Source: Siphonodentalium dalli (lineage: Eukaryota > Mollusca > Scaphopoda > Gadilida > Siphonodentaliidae). Taken from it: a stretch of DNA of 64,000 bases. Positions 36,353-46,153 of the stretch are shown one piece after another (the stretch's first letter is position 1; each line of letters opens with the position of its first letter). Under the pieces are notes generated by a model, which saw only the letters and a program-made list of their open reading frames with translations, was not told the DNA's origin and searched no databases. Position numbers and translations under genes: made by a program. Location of the stretch: positions 118,556,754-118,620,753 of the forward strand of contig CP136061.1 of NCBI GenBank assembly GCA_032622095.1, given 5' to 3'.

Positions 36353-37249
36353 TTATTAGTGAAAGATTAAGTAGGTTCCCGATAGGAAATTTTCAGACAT
36401 TTTAGTTTGCTGCAAAAAATGTGAATCCAAAGGCTGTTAGTTCAACTCATTGTTGAGACAATTTTTATTGCTTTATTTATTAATAGTCAAGGATTCAGCT
36501 TGAATTTTGTAACCTGTATAGTATGTATTGCATCTCATCATACAATGTTTCAATGAATATTGTGAATACATGACTGAGGTGCTTTTTACCTATCCTACAG
36601 ACAGGAAGTTTACATAAGATCGGGAGCATCACAGCATGCTAAACAGATCTTAATATAATTATATGGACTAACACTCATTTCCCAGACTGAGGCCAACTAA
36701 AATAAAAACACTTGTGTGTTCCCAATCACCTCCCTCTCACCCAAACTATTTCTATTTGCAAATTCATATAGAATATTGCAAGAGCTCAAAAACAAAATCT
36801 ACTATTGATTCTAAATTATTAATTTAGATACCAGCAGGTTTTTCCCTTCAACTTTCTGGTGAATTATTAGTTAACAAACTGTTTCTTGTGCTGAAGAAAG
36901 GTTGTGTTGGCTGCTTGAAAAATTAAGGGATTTTATTAATATATCGTAATGCTATCGAAACCGGTACATCTATGACTAGAATTCTTGTAAAAAATTAAAA
37001 CCTCCCTCCCTCAATCTAAGTTTCATACACCCATTATATACTGGTATGTGTAATTGCCTGAGAACACAGCCTGCAGATATTTATTTTAGTGGCCTAATTA
37101 GGTTAATCATTTTACAGAGCTTCCATGACCTCTTGCAGTGCTTTTCATCTGTGCTGTCCATATTGAAAACTTTTCCAGGTGTTGATATAAGCTGTAAAAG
37201 ATTTACATGTTCAGCACATTTTACATTGATTCATTTGAGAATTGTGATA

Positions 37250-37444
37250 TACAGTAATGCCCTAAGTAATCGACTCCTTAACCATAGCAGAATTATGGGT
37301 AACTTTTCAGGATTTAGTCGGAAATATGGCTTGTTGCTCCGATGAATGGCAACAAGCCATATTTCTGACTAAATCCTGAAAAGTTACCGATAATTCTGCT
37401 GTGGTTAGGAGTCGATTAATACGATTATTTAGGGCATTACTGTA
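37250..37444. mobile_element. X5, X-family MITE
   Basis: TACAGTAATGCCCTAAGTAA to GGGCATTACTGTA. The loop is shortened (GCTTGTTGCTCC then GATGAATGGC). A short duplication (GATTAATACGATTATTT) is visible near the right end. Confidence 0.88.
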
Positions 37445-38186
37445 AATATTGTAAATAAATGAACTTCATGTATACATGCAATTCTAATTATCCTCTGCCT
37501 GAAAATTTTTTGTTGGGATATAGTAATGGGTTCCATCCATCCATCCGTCTGTCCGTCTGTCTGTTCATTATTTCCTTTAGGCTAAGTAACGCTTTTGCCT
37601 CATATCTTGTAAAATCATGTGTGTCTTCATGTCTTGCTGGTTACAAACCCCACTGATGATTGTCATTATTGATTGATTATATTGCTAATTCTGGAATAAA
37701 ATCAGTTAGACAAATGTCAAGTTCCGCAGAATTGAATTTTATACACGAACATTAATGACACAAGTAAATATGGTTTTGTATTTACAAGTTCCTCGGAAAT
37801 TTTGACGTAAATATTGATGATTTCAACTTTTGGATTTTGGGGATTCGATATTTGATTCGAAAAATTATGAATATTCGATTCGAACCAAAATCTAAGATTT
37901 GCAGGCCCCTACTTTAGACTACTTTGTAATGCGGAGCTTTTCAAGAGTTTAATTTTAATTAGAACTGGTATGTATGTAAATAATTATTCACTCTGCCACA
38001 CCAAATTAAAAAACATTATTATTTATGAACGGTAGATACATTTACTATGTATATACAAGCGTAAATTTCATAATGGCAGTGATTTTCCAATTTTCCTACA
38101 CATATTGGGAAATGGAATTTTAAAGCCCTTCTGTTGACTATGACTGTTACAATGGAAAAAAGGAGATAAAAAACAAATCATTAAGA

Positions 38187-38400
38187 TACAGTAATGCTCT
38201 AATTAATCGACCTCTTAACCAAAGCATAATTATGGGTAACTTTTCAGGATTTAGTCGGAAATATGGCTTGTTGCCATTCATCGGAAAGCTCTCCCCGAGA
38301 GCTTTCCGATGAATGGCAACAAGCCATATTTCCGACTAAATCCTGAAAAGTTACCCATAATTCTGCTGTGGTTAAGAGGTCGATTAATTAGAGCTTGACT
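38187..38400. mobile_element. X6, X-family MITE next to exon 4
   Basis: 214 bp, TACAGTAATGCTCTAATTAA on the left. The right arm ends GATTAATTAGAGCTTGACT, so the last bases of the terminus have been lost. Arms meet at AGCTCTCCCCGAGAGCT (38287-38303). It ends 49 nt from the exon 4 acceptor. Confidence 0.88.
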
Positions 38401-38449
38401 TGGATCATCAACCTAGGGGAGTTGACTCAAGATGCAAATTTATTTCCAG

Positions 38450-38521
38450 AAAAATTAACAGCAACAGTCTGACCGGAATGCCAAAGATAGGACGGTATAC
38501 AAGCCTCACTCACCTGTCCCT
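38450..38521 (+). CDS. LRIG: LRIG exon 4: LRR 3, the NxLxxxPxxG module
   Basis: 72 bp, one repeat, residues 109-132. NSNSLTGMPKIG matches the distinctive module near the start of LRIG proteins (NNELxxxPxLG in vertebrates), where a Pro replaces the usual hydrophobic residue and the helical part begins with Gly. TTTCCAG acceptor, GTAAGT donor. A palindromic X element ends 49 nt upstream of the acceptor. Confidence 0.9.
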
Positions 38522-39153
38522 GTAAGTATTCAATTAACCCTTTATTTACTAAATACTTATTGATGAGTACCGGTAGTTCCTTAGGTCAATATAAATAGAT
38601 TTCTTTTTTTTTAAATGGGGCGGGAGAGAAAATTTTATTTTGTATATTTTTATTCCTATTAAACATAATGATCATGAACAGTTCTAGATATTGAAGCAGT
38701 AACCAATCTTATATAATAAAAAGTGATTTACATTGTCCAATTTGATCACAATCGACTGATTATTAAAGGGGTCATTGAAATGTAATTTGATGGTTACGGC
38801 ATGAGAAAAAGTTAACATAAAAGATAATCTAAATAAAAATGTTTGAGGAGGGGACTAAAAATAAGGTTGGGAGGGGATGTAAATCAAGTAAACAAAATTA
38901 TATTGGCCTTAAAAAATGTTTAGATAATAAATTCAACGAACTTAACAATGTATTATCTGAACTTTTTCCACCAAAGAATATGAATCCCTATGCACTTGTA
39001 TTAGCTTTTCGTCTGACTGCCATCTGCTTTTATAACTTGAACATGCCTACAAATGAATAATAGATCAATCCAATGGTTACTTTTAAATATAGAAATGTTT
39101 AATATTGTTAATGTCAACAGCTCAGAGATTGTCAAAATGGGAACAATGGCACT

Positions 39154-41390
39154 TTAGTCCAGTGCATTTATGGTTTTACCCAGAACTAATTGCAACAGAA
39201 TTTTTTTTTGCTGGAATTGGTACATACATGTATACCCTCCGTAAACAACATACTAAAAATCAGCAAAAATCGGAAAAAGGGAAATTAGTGAATTTCGTGA
39301 AAAAAAAATTGGGAAAATGTGGTAAAATCATCAATATATGGATTTTCATGAATGTATATAAAACATTCAAATTTACAAGTCCTACAAATCCCATGCCTAT
39401 TTTGTCGACCACATTTTCCTGAATCCAGAACTGGAAACCATTTCCAGATTCCTTAAGTATTTTTCGAGTTGTGTGCTTTCAAAAACGCGAGTTTACCTGA
39501 TTTTGGAGCCTTAATTTCGCAGAATGAGCCAAATGCCGTATTATGATTATGTATTATGATTAATATGTGCATCTATGAATAAGGAGAATAAAATATTCTC
39601 AAACAAAATGTGTGTTCCATTGTATGGACTTAGCCAAATTTGCCTTGACACAGAACTTGTGTGATGAAATGCCATATTTGAGGTCATGTAACTCAATAAA
39701 TTAATATCCATATGCTCTGCTTTTCTCATAACATTTTGAGAATACTAGATTGAAGAAATTTTGAAGTAATTTCCAAATACATTGGTGAAGAAAATAAAAT
39801 TATGGTCCTATGAACTCTTAGTCTAGCCTCTTTTCCGAAAATGCTATTGTGGGGCCTTTTTGTCAATTTTAAAAGGATTTTAGGCATATTCAGAATAATT
39901 AACGAAAGTTTATTGTGTAAAATTATGTGATCTGTCCTCTTAAATCATTTTTTTGTTGAGAAAATAGCATTTCAATGGTTATACCAATGAATGTCACTGG
40001 ATTTCACTCATCATTATGGAAACTTACTCCAAATTTGAACGGCAGAACAATGGGGTAGGGGAAAGCATATCAACAAAAACTTCAAAATTATGCATCTTGA
40101 AGCATAAAACTTTATATTAACAGCTTCTGCTTACATTGTTCTTTCATGCATAATTTCATATTTCCTTTGTTTATGTTTATTGACAGAGCTATAATATTTG
40201 TTGTCATAATTTGGCAGTGAAATGTCAAATTGGCATTTTGAGATTGTTTTTATACAACATAACCATAAAATTCTAAATCAACGTCCAATAACGTATTAAG
40301 CAGTTTTATAATGCAACAGGAATGTACACAAACTGGAAGAAAACAACATTGTGTCTGAAATGGCTGTAATTTGGTGATAAGATTGCATTTTGTGATTTTT
40401 CCTACCCCTATACCAACGTTAAAATTTGGAGTCATTTTTCTGAAAAATGAAAGAAATCTAGTGACATACTATGACATAACCAATGTAAGGCTAATTTTTT
40501 ATCACTTAAGTGTTGTGGGAGGAAAGTTCAAATAATTTTACACATTAAAACACCCATTGTTTTTTGTTTTTATGGCCCAAATCCTTTTAGAATGGAAAAA
40601 AATGCCTCAAACTGGCATCTTTGGAAACAAGCTAAGACTAAGTATTCAAAGGGCCATAAGTTGATTTTCTTAAATAATGTCCTGTTAATACCTTTACAAT
40701 TTGTTCAATCCAACATACTTAAAAGGTTATAAGAAACGCATGGCATATGGGTATTAAATTATTGAGTTACATGACCTCAAATATTGCATTTCATCACACA
40801 CGTGTATGTCAGAGGCAAAATTGGCTAAGTCCATACAATGGAACACACATTTTGTTTGAGAATATAATCGTCTTCTTAATTATAGATGCACATATTAATC
40901 ATATTTTGTGTTTAATCTAGTGAGGAAATTACTAAAACAGTGACAAATCCCTTCAGTTTGCTCTAGTTATTTTAATAATTAATCATAAATAAGGCATTTT
41001 GGCTCATTCTTCGAAAGTGAGGCCCCGAAAATGGGCCGAAATCGGGTAAACTTGCATTTTTGAAGGCACACAACTCGAAAAATACGTAATGAATCTGGGA
41101 GTGGTTTTCAGTACTGGGTTCAGGAAACTGAGGACGACACAATACATATCCTATTTATAGGATTTGTGAATTTGATTGTTTTTATAAACATCCATGAAAA
41201 TCCATAAAATGATGATTTGACCAAATTTCCCCAAATTTATTTCACGAAATTCACCAATTTCCCTTTTTCCGATTTTTGCCGATTTTTAGTATGTTGTTTA
41301 TGGAGGGTTTATGTACTTACTCCAGCAAAAAAAAAATCTGTTGCAATTAGTTCCGGGTTTGGCATTATTTCTCATAAATGCACTGGACTA
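39154..41390. repeat. 2.2-kb fold-back with arms of about 0.9-1 kb
   Basis: Left TAGTCCAGTGCATTTATG (39154) is mirrored by CATAAATGCACTGGACTA ending 41390. In step inward follow AACTAATTGCAACAGA, AAAAATCGGAAAAAGGGAAA, CACAACTCGAAAAATAC-type, ATGTGTGTTCCATTGTATGG (39608) against CCATACAATGGAACACACAT (40830), GACCTCAAATAT, AGTCACTGGATTTC-type and CTCCAAATTTgAACG near 40030 against its complement near 40430. The loop is about 40060-40380. Arms are perhaps 80% alike by eye. No transposase or other gene inside. Confidence 0.85.
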
Positions 41391-41517
41391 CTTGTCTGTT
41401 GATAAATGAGTCAAATCTCCTGTCACTGTACCTAGTTAATGTGATATGGGCAAATCAAACAAAAACATGTACATGTATGTACTGACAGATAATAAGTTAA
41501 AAACATGACCATACAGG

Positions 41518-41705
41518 TACAGTAATGCCCGAAGTATATGATCCTTTAACCACAGCAGAATTATGGGAAATTTTCAGGATTTAGTCGGAAATATGGCTCG
41601 TTACCATTCATCGGAAAGCTCACAACACATTTCCGACTAAATCCTGAAAAATTTCCCATAATTCTGCTGTGGTTTAGTGGTTGATTATTTAAGACATTAC
41701 CAGTA
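41518..41705. mobile_element. X7, X-family MITE
   Basis: TACAGTAATGCCCGAAGTAT to AAGACATTACCAGTA; arms GGATTTAGTCGGAAATATGG and complement, with a deleted loop (GGAAAGCTCACAACACATTT). Confidence 0.82.
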
Positions 41706-41860
41706 GGTCGTTTGTTAAATTTATTATCTGAACGTTTCCCACCAGTGAATATGAATCCTTCTGCACTTTTTTCTGGACACCCCTCCAAATGAATGATAGA
41801 CTATTCCAATGTATACTTTTAAAACTGAATGGGAGAATCCATTTAGCAATGAAAGGGTTA
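41706..41860. mobile_element. V-family right end
   Basis: Begins directly after X7. AACTGAATGGGAGAATCCAT, TTAGCAATGAAAGGGTTAA ends at TTAA 41857-41860. The left end is not preserved. Confidence 0.55.
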
Positions 41861-42223
41861 AGGCACATGAACCAAGTGTATAACATGCCTTTAATTTTAT
41901 GAGGCTGACTTAGAACTGCTGGTAATCGGGACACTGTTGATCATTAAATCATTAAGACACATGAACCAATTGTATAATATGCCTTTAATTTTATGAGGCT
42001 GACCTCAGCTAGTAATCAGGACACTGTTAATCATTAAATCATTAAGCCACATGAACCAATTGTATAATATGCCTTTAATTTTATGAGGCTGACTTCTGCT
42101 AGTAATCAGGACACTGTTAATCATTAAATCATTAAGACACATGAATGAAGTGTATAATATGCCTTTAATTTTATGAGGCTGACTTCTGCTGGTAATCCGG
42201 ACACTGTGTTAATCATTAAATCT
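41858..42223 (+). repeat. 90-95 bp tandem repeat, four units
   Basis: CACATGAACC starts units at 41863, 41958, 42048 and (as CACATGAATG) 42138. Each unit has AATATGCCTTTAATTTTATG, AGGCTGAC, GTAATCAGGACACTGTTAAT and CATTAAATCATTAAG. Units 2-4 are nearly identical. The array directly abuts the V end at TTAA 41857. Confidence 0.9.
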
Positions 42224-42507
42224 CATATTTTAATAATTGTCCTATCAAACATGTGTTTTTATGCTGTGGAAGTGAAAGTGGATATGCTTTAAGTCTGCTT
42301 AATCACAGCTGTGATGGGCTTGTTTGATGCTATCATCAGCTATGCATTGCTATTTTAATAACCATCTGGTCTTGATGTAAGATTTGTTCGCCTCATTTGG
42401 CTTAGGGGGTACACGAAAACTAATAAATTTCTTCTAACAATCAATTTTGCAGCAATAACTATGGTTTAATATTTCTCCTATTGGAATTTCCACAGGATTT
42501 TTCAAGG

Positions 42508-42840
42508 TTAACTCTTCCATGACTGGAGCTTCCTGAAATTTTGCAAACAAGCCTTGAAATAGGGTGTCTGTCATTTGCAGAATGAGGTCCCCAGAGGGTG
42601 AATTTGGTGATGCTAGCCCGCTATGCGGGGTAGCATCACTAAATTCACCCTCTGGGGACCTCATTTTGCAAATGACAGACACACAATTTCAAGGCTTGTT
42701 TGCGAAAACCCTCTGCCAATGCATTCTTATATACATGTGTGCCAGTCTCCCATATGTTGACTTGCTTATATAAGAGAATACATTAGCCTAACAATATTGA
42801 CCTTGTAAGCCAGTGCATTATACATGTATATAGAATACAT
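42508..42840. mobile_element. Y-type element interrupted by a Z element
   Basis: Left end TTAACTCTTCCATGACTGGA; after the Z insertion it resumes as GCGAAAACCCTCTGCCAATG, a worn Y palindrome and CTAACAATATTGACCTTGTA. The right end is decayed and not at a clear TTAA; the end given is approximate. Confidence 0.7.
42548..42698. mobile_element. Z-family minimal element nested in Y, 8-bp target duplication
   Basis: 151 bp, a single palindrome from CAAGCCTTGAAATAGGGTGT to its complement with the CAGAATGAGGTCCCCAGAGG arms. Flanks are TTTGCAAA (42540-42547) and TTTGCGAA (42699-42706), one mismatch. Other Y copies have a single TTTTGCGAAAACCC here, so the host site is known. Confidence 0.9.
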
Positions 42841-42979
42841 GCAAAGTGCTTCTGAATAACGAATTTAAACCAAGAGAGGGATTGCCGATTTACCCCACAA
42901 GCTTTAGAGAAGTTTGTGAAGGAATATATTTTTATCAAAAATATATAATAGTGATAACCTTATATACATTATCTTTCAG

Positions 42980-43117
42980 CCAAAACAACAACATTCACTC
43001 CATCAGTATGCAGGTCCTTGAAGAACTGACAACGTTGAGATCCTTAGATCTGTCCAGCAACAGAATTACCTTCCTACCTAAGGGCTCGTTCCCGAAGAAC
43101 AATGGGCTGCAAGAACT
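42980..43117 (+). CDS. LRIG: LRIG exon 5: LRRs 4-5
   Basis: 138 bp, residues 133-178, two repeats of 24 and 22 residues: LQNNNIHSISMQVLEEL and LDLSSNRITFLPKGSFPKN. The second repeat is two residues short but the exon keeps phase 2 at both ends. TCTTTCAG acceptor, GTAAGC donor. An M element begins 52 nt after the donor. Confidence 0.9.
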
Positions 43118-43169
43118 GTAAGCAAACAAATCACTGGAATTAGTCTTGTACAAAATCATTCTTCAAATT

Positions 43170-43671
43170 TTAAAGACACGGGCAGCGTTGGCGGTGGCTG
43201 TTAAAATATTCACCTCCGTCATAAACAAATAATAGTAAAATATAGACGGACTTTGTTCTTATACCAATCAGAAATATGGCATAAACAGTATGTTAATATC
43301 AAATGTTTTTCCTTTGTTTATGTAAACAAAGCAAAACACGTTACATTTCCTGGCTTTTGTTTAGATCCGGATATGGTAAACATAAAGAGCATTCTTTGTT
43401 ACTGTTTTCCTGATATGGAAATAATAAAGAGCGTTTATATCATTTGTGTGTGATTAACCAATAGAATTGCGCTGTGTTATGTAAACAGAAGCAAAACTTC
43501 TGTAACACGAGCAGGCTCTTGTTTACGTATACCATCGTACGTCTTGACGACAATATACTATGTACAAGCTGATTATGTTTGGCATATGAACAAATGTATA
43601 TAAATTTTAATATTCCTTCTGTTGTTGACGATTTGAACAAATGTGAATATTTCTGCAATCTGTGCCTTTAA
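43170..43671 (+). mobile_element. M-family MITE, copy 3
   Basis: 502 bp between TTAA 43170-43173 and 43668-43671. Aligns along its whole length with copies 1 and 2 (AAATATAGACGGACTTTGTT, AACATAAAGAGCATTC, ATAAAGAGCGTT at 43424, ATCGTACGTCTTGACGACAA). The right terminus has decayed (CTGTGCCTTTAA). Confidence 0.88.
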
Positions 43672-43780
43672 GTGAAAGCACAGCATTTTTGATCGTGTTT
43701 TTTTCAGAAACTCAACCTTTAGTTTGGCAACATCGGTTTGCCAGCGGGCGTCTACAGATGGAAATGGCGTAATATTTTTA

Positions 43781-43843
43781 TGTTCACTAGGTTATTGTGA
43801 AAAAATATACAATGTTCACTAGGTTATTGTGAAAAAATATATA
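43781..43843 (+). repeat. Short tandem duplication
   Basis: ATGTTCACTAGGTTATTGTG followed by AAAAAATATA occurs twice in a row. Confidence 0.9.
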
Positions 43844-43925
43844 TTTCATAAATATTTTTGTAACTTTTGTTGATTCAAGTTTATAAATAATTGCATGTTA
43901 TTTCATGATTTCATTTCTTTTGTAG

Positions 43926-44069
43926 GTTTCTGTCGAAAAATAAAATAAAAATATTTGATGAGGGCTGTTTCGACAACCTGACAAAGCTGGAGACATTGAA
44001 GCTGAATAAAAATGAAATAGTTAATTTTCCAAGATCATTGTTTGAAAAGATGTCAAATCTCAAAGCACT
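43926..44069 (+). CDS. LRIG: LRIG exon 6: LRRs 6-7
   Basis: 144 bp, residues 179-226, two 24-residue repeats: FLSKNKIKIFDEGCFDNL and LKLNKNEIVNFPRSLFEKM. TTTTGTAG acceptor, GTAAGT donor. Sequon at N196. A lone cysteine (C193) sits on the convex side of the first repeat. Confidence 0.9.
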
Positions 44070-46009
44070 GTAAGTCTATTTTGTATAGTTACATGTCATT
44101 TTATTTGTACCTCACCTCATTTAGATTGTGTATTAGTTGTACCCATAATTAAATTCCTAATTTATTAAAAAATTTCAAAACAAAACAACTCATTGAAATT
44201 GACTGAGTTGCTCCACACAATAATCACATTCGCATGGACATTTGTCAAAAATATTATTTAAAAAAAAATGGTTTGATGAAGCTTTTGAATTGATAAACTA
44301 CAGTAATGCCCTAAATTAATTGACTGCTTAACCACTGCAGAATTATGGGTAACTTTTCAGGATTTAGTCGGAAATAAGTTATGGCTTGTTGCCATTCACC
44401 GGAAAGCTCTCGGGGAGAGCTTTCCTATGAATGGCAACAAGCCATATTTCCGACTAAATCCTGAAAAGTTACCCATAATTCTGCTGTGGTTAAGCAGTCG
44501 ATTAATTAGGGCATTACTGTATGTTTCATGATTGATGTGTTATTTAAGCAGCAAAATAGTCCTCACTGTTTCAAAAGTATTGAGTCCGATAGAGGCTGTC
44601 CCTAAATAGGAATGCCAACATTGTAACAGGACTTGAAAAAATCAAGCTTTGAACAGACAAGCGCTGTATATTTTATGCATCATAGAGCAATTTACAAATT
44701 ATGTCAGTTAATCCCATTTCAACATCCACTCCAACTTATATGATGATCAGTATAAGAACCGCAATGGTCTATCAGATATTTAGAATATGCAGGTTAATAC
44801 AATAATATGGAATCGTAAATCTGTCAGAACGTAAATTTGCTGTGCTGCCGTGTACGCTGAATAATTTGTTTCCATAGTAAAATATATAGGATTATGGTTG
44901 TCAATCGGAAAGCTAGCATCACAGAAATCTTGAAGTCTAATCTGTCGTGTATGCCTAGAGTGTAGTAGAATGTTTTTATATTAGGTTGGAACGAGTACCC
45001 AAGAGCTCTCAGCGTAAAGCTAATTATCATTGAACTCATTGAGGGATAAATGCTGAAATCATTCTAGCCAACCCTGCTGGTATCTTTTGAAATTTGAATT
45101 GGTTTTGCCGACAGAGGTTAGATTGAATGCGATATTGTCAGTGTGAGTAATTTCCATCTTCTTTACTCAGCCGACAAGTGAAATCCCATTTATACAAATG
45201 CTATTAGCTGTTGGGAATTTTGAAATAGATAGAAGATTGAATTGGATGAGAAATTGGATGATTTGTGCTTCTGAGCTGGATCTATCTCTTCGCTTATTGT
45301 GTTTGCACAATAGAATTTCTCACTACATGACTTGTCCTTTTGTAATGGATTCTGATGCTGTCTCCACATAGCAAACAGCTCAAGTCCCAATTAAATGGTG
45401 GGAGGCTGACCTGTGCATGTGGCTCATGCAATACAAATTTCCTCCCAATTTGTAATTATACAGTAGAAACCAAAACAGGTTGTCAATATCAATTCTGCTA
45501 CAGTATAAAAAAGTTTCAGTTTTCTTAACTTTTGTGTTTGGTACTTATACCGGTAGTTGGAATTAATTTAATAATGTGGCTTCTTAAAGGGTCTTAACCC
45601 TTTCATGACTGCAGCTTCCTGAATTTTTGCAAAAATCCTGTGCCAATGCATTCTCTTTTTATATTATTTTTTATAATTGTTAAAGAATGTAAGAACTATT
45701 TATCTGAACATTTCCTAAATAATGTTAGTACAGAAAGGTTTCTAATATTTAGGGCACACAATGTTTTAATTATGTTTAAATAGCGTCTTCTGTTACAGCT
45801 CATTTTAAAATACTGTATTATTCAGAAATCTTGTTATTATTAAAGGGTTACTGTACACTGAATCCGGCCATTTATGGGACCATCTCCTATTAAACTTAAC
45901 AGAATATATGCAACAAGTACCCCTTAAATTTACTAAGCTTAACTACATGTACAATGAAAATTTAATTTGTTAATATGTGTGAAATTATTTAAAATTTTAT
46001 TTTTTGTAG
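44070..46009 (+). other. LRIG intron 6 (1.9 kb)
   Basis: Holds X8, a Y left end (45594-45690: TTAACCCTTTCATGACTGCA, then CTGTGCCAATGCATTCTC) and a W left end (TTAA 45840; CTGTACACTGAATCCGGCC to about 45918). 44530-45590 shows nothing. Confidence 0.8.
44299..44521. mobile_element. X8, near-complete X-family MITE
   Basis: 223 bp, TACAGTAATGCCCTAAATTA to its complement. Arms meet at AGCTCTCGGGGAGAGCT (44404-44420). TA flanks at both ends. Confidence 0.9.
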
Positions 46010-46153
46010 GTCCCTGACTAAAAATAATCTTACAAGGTTGGATGGATTAACATTTAGCGGTCTGACAAATCTAACAATGTTGAAAATCAAGAAGAATAGG
46101 CTATCTCACCTGGCTGATGGAACCTTCTATGGTCTAGAGAAAATTCTACACCT
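46010..46153 (+). CDS. LRIG: LRIG exon 7: LRRs 8-9, the DGLTF/DGTFYGL pair
   Basis: 144 bp, residues 227-274. KNNLTRLDGLTFSGL followed by KKNRLSHLADGTFYGL closely follows the vertebrate LRIG pair (DGLTFQGL, DGAFWGL) and is the strongest single support for the assignment. TTTTGTAG acceptor, GTAAGT donor. Sequons at N233 and N247. Confidence 0.92.

Larger units (their letters stand above)
35804..38449 (+). other. LRIG intron 3 (2.6 kb)
   Basis: Holds Z3, X5 and X6. A CCATCCATCCGTCTGTCCGT microsatellite lies near 37534-37563. 36360-37240 and 37445-38180 show nothing else. Confidence 0.8.
38522..42979 (+). other. LRIG intron 4 (4.5 kb)
   Basis: Holds V-related fragments (38533-38570; 38920-39080; 41706-41860), the 2.2-kb fold-back, X7, the 90-95 bp tandem repeat and a Y element with a Z nested in it. 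No gene seen. Confidence 0.8.
43118..43925 (+). other. LRIG intron 5 (808 bp, shortest complete intron)
   Basis: Mostly an M element; also a duplicated 34-bp segment at 43781-43843. It is the only complete intron without an X copy. Confidence 0.85.
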
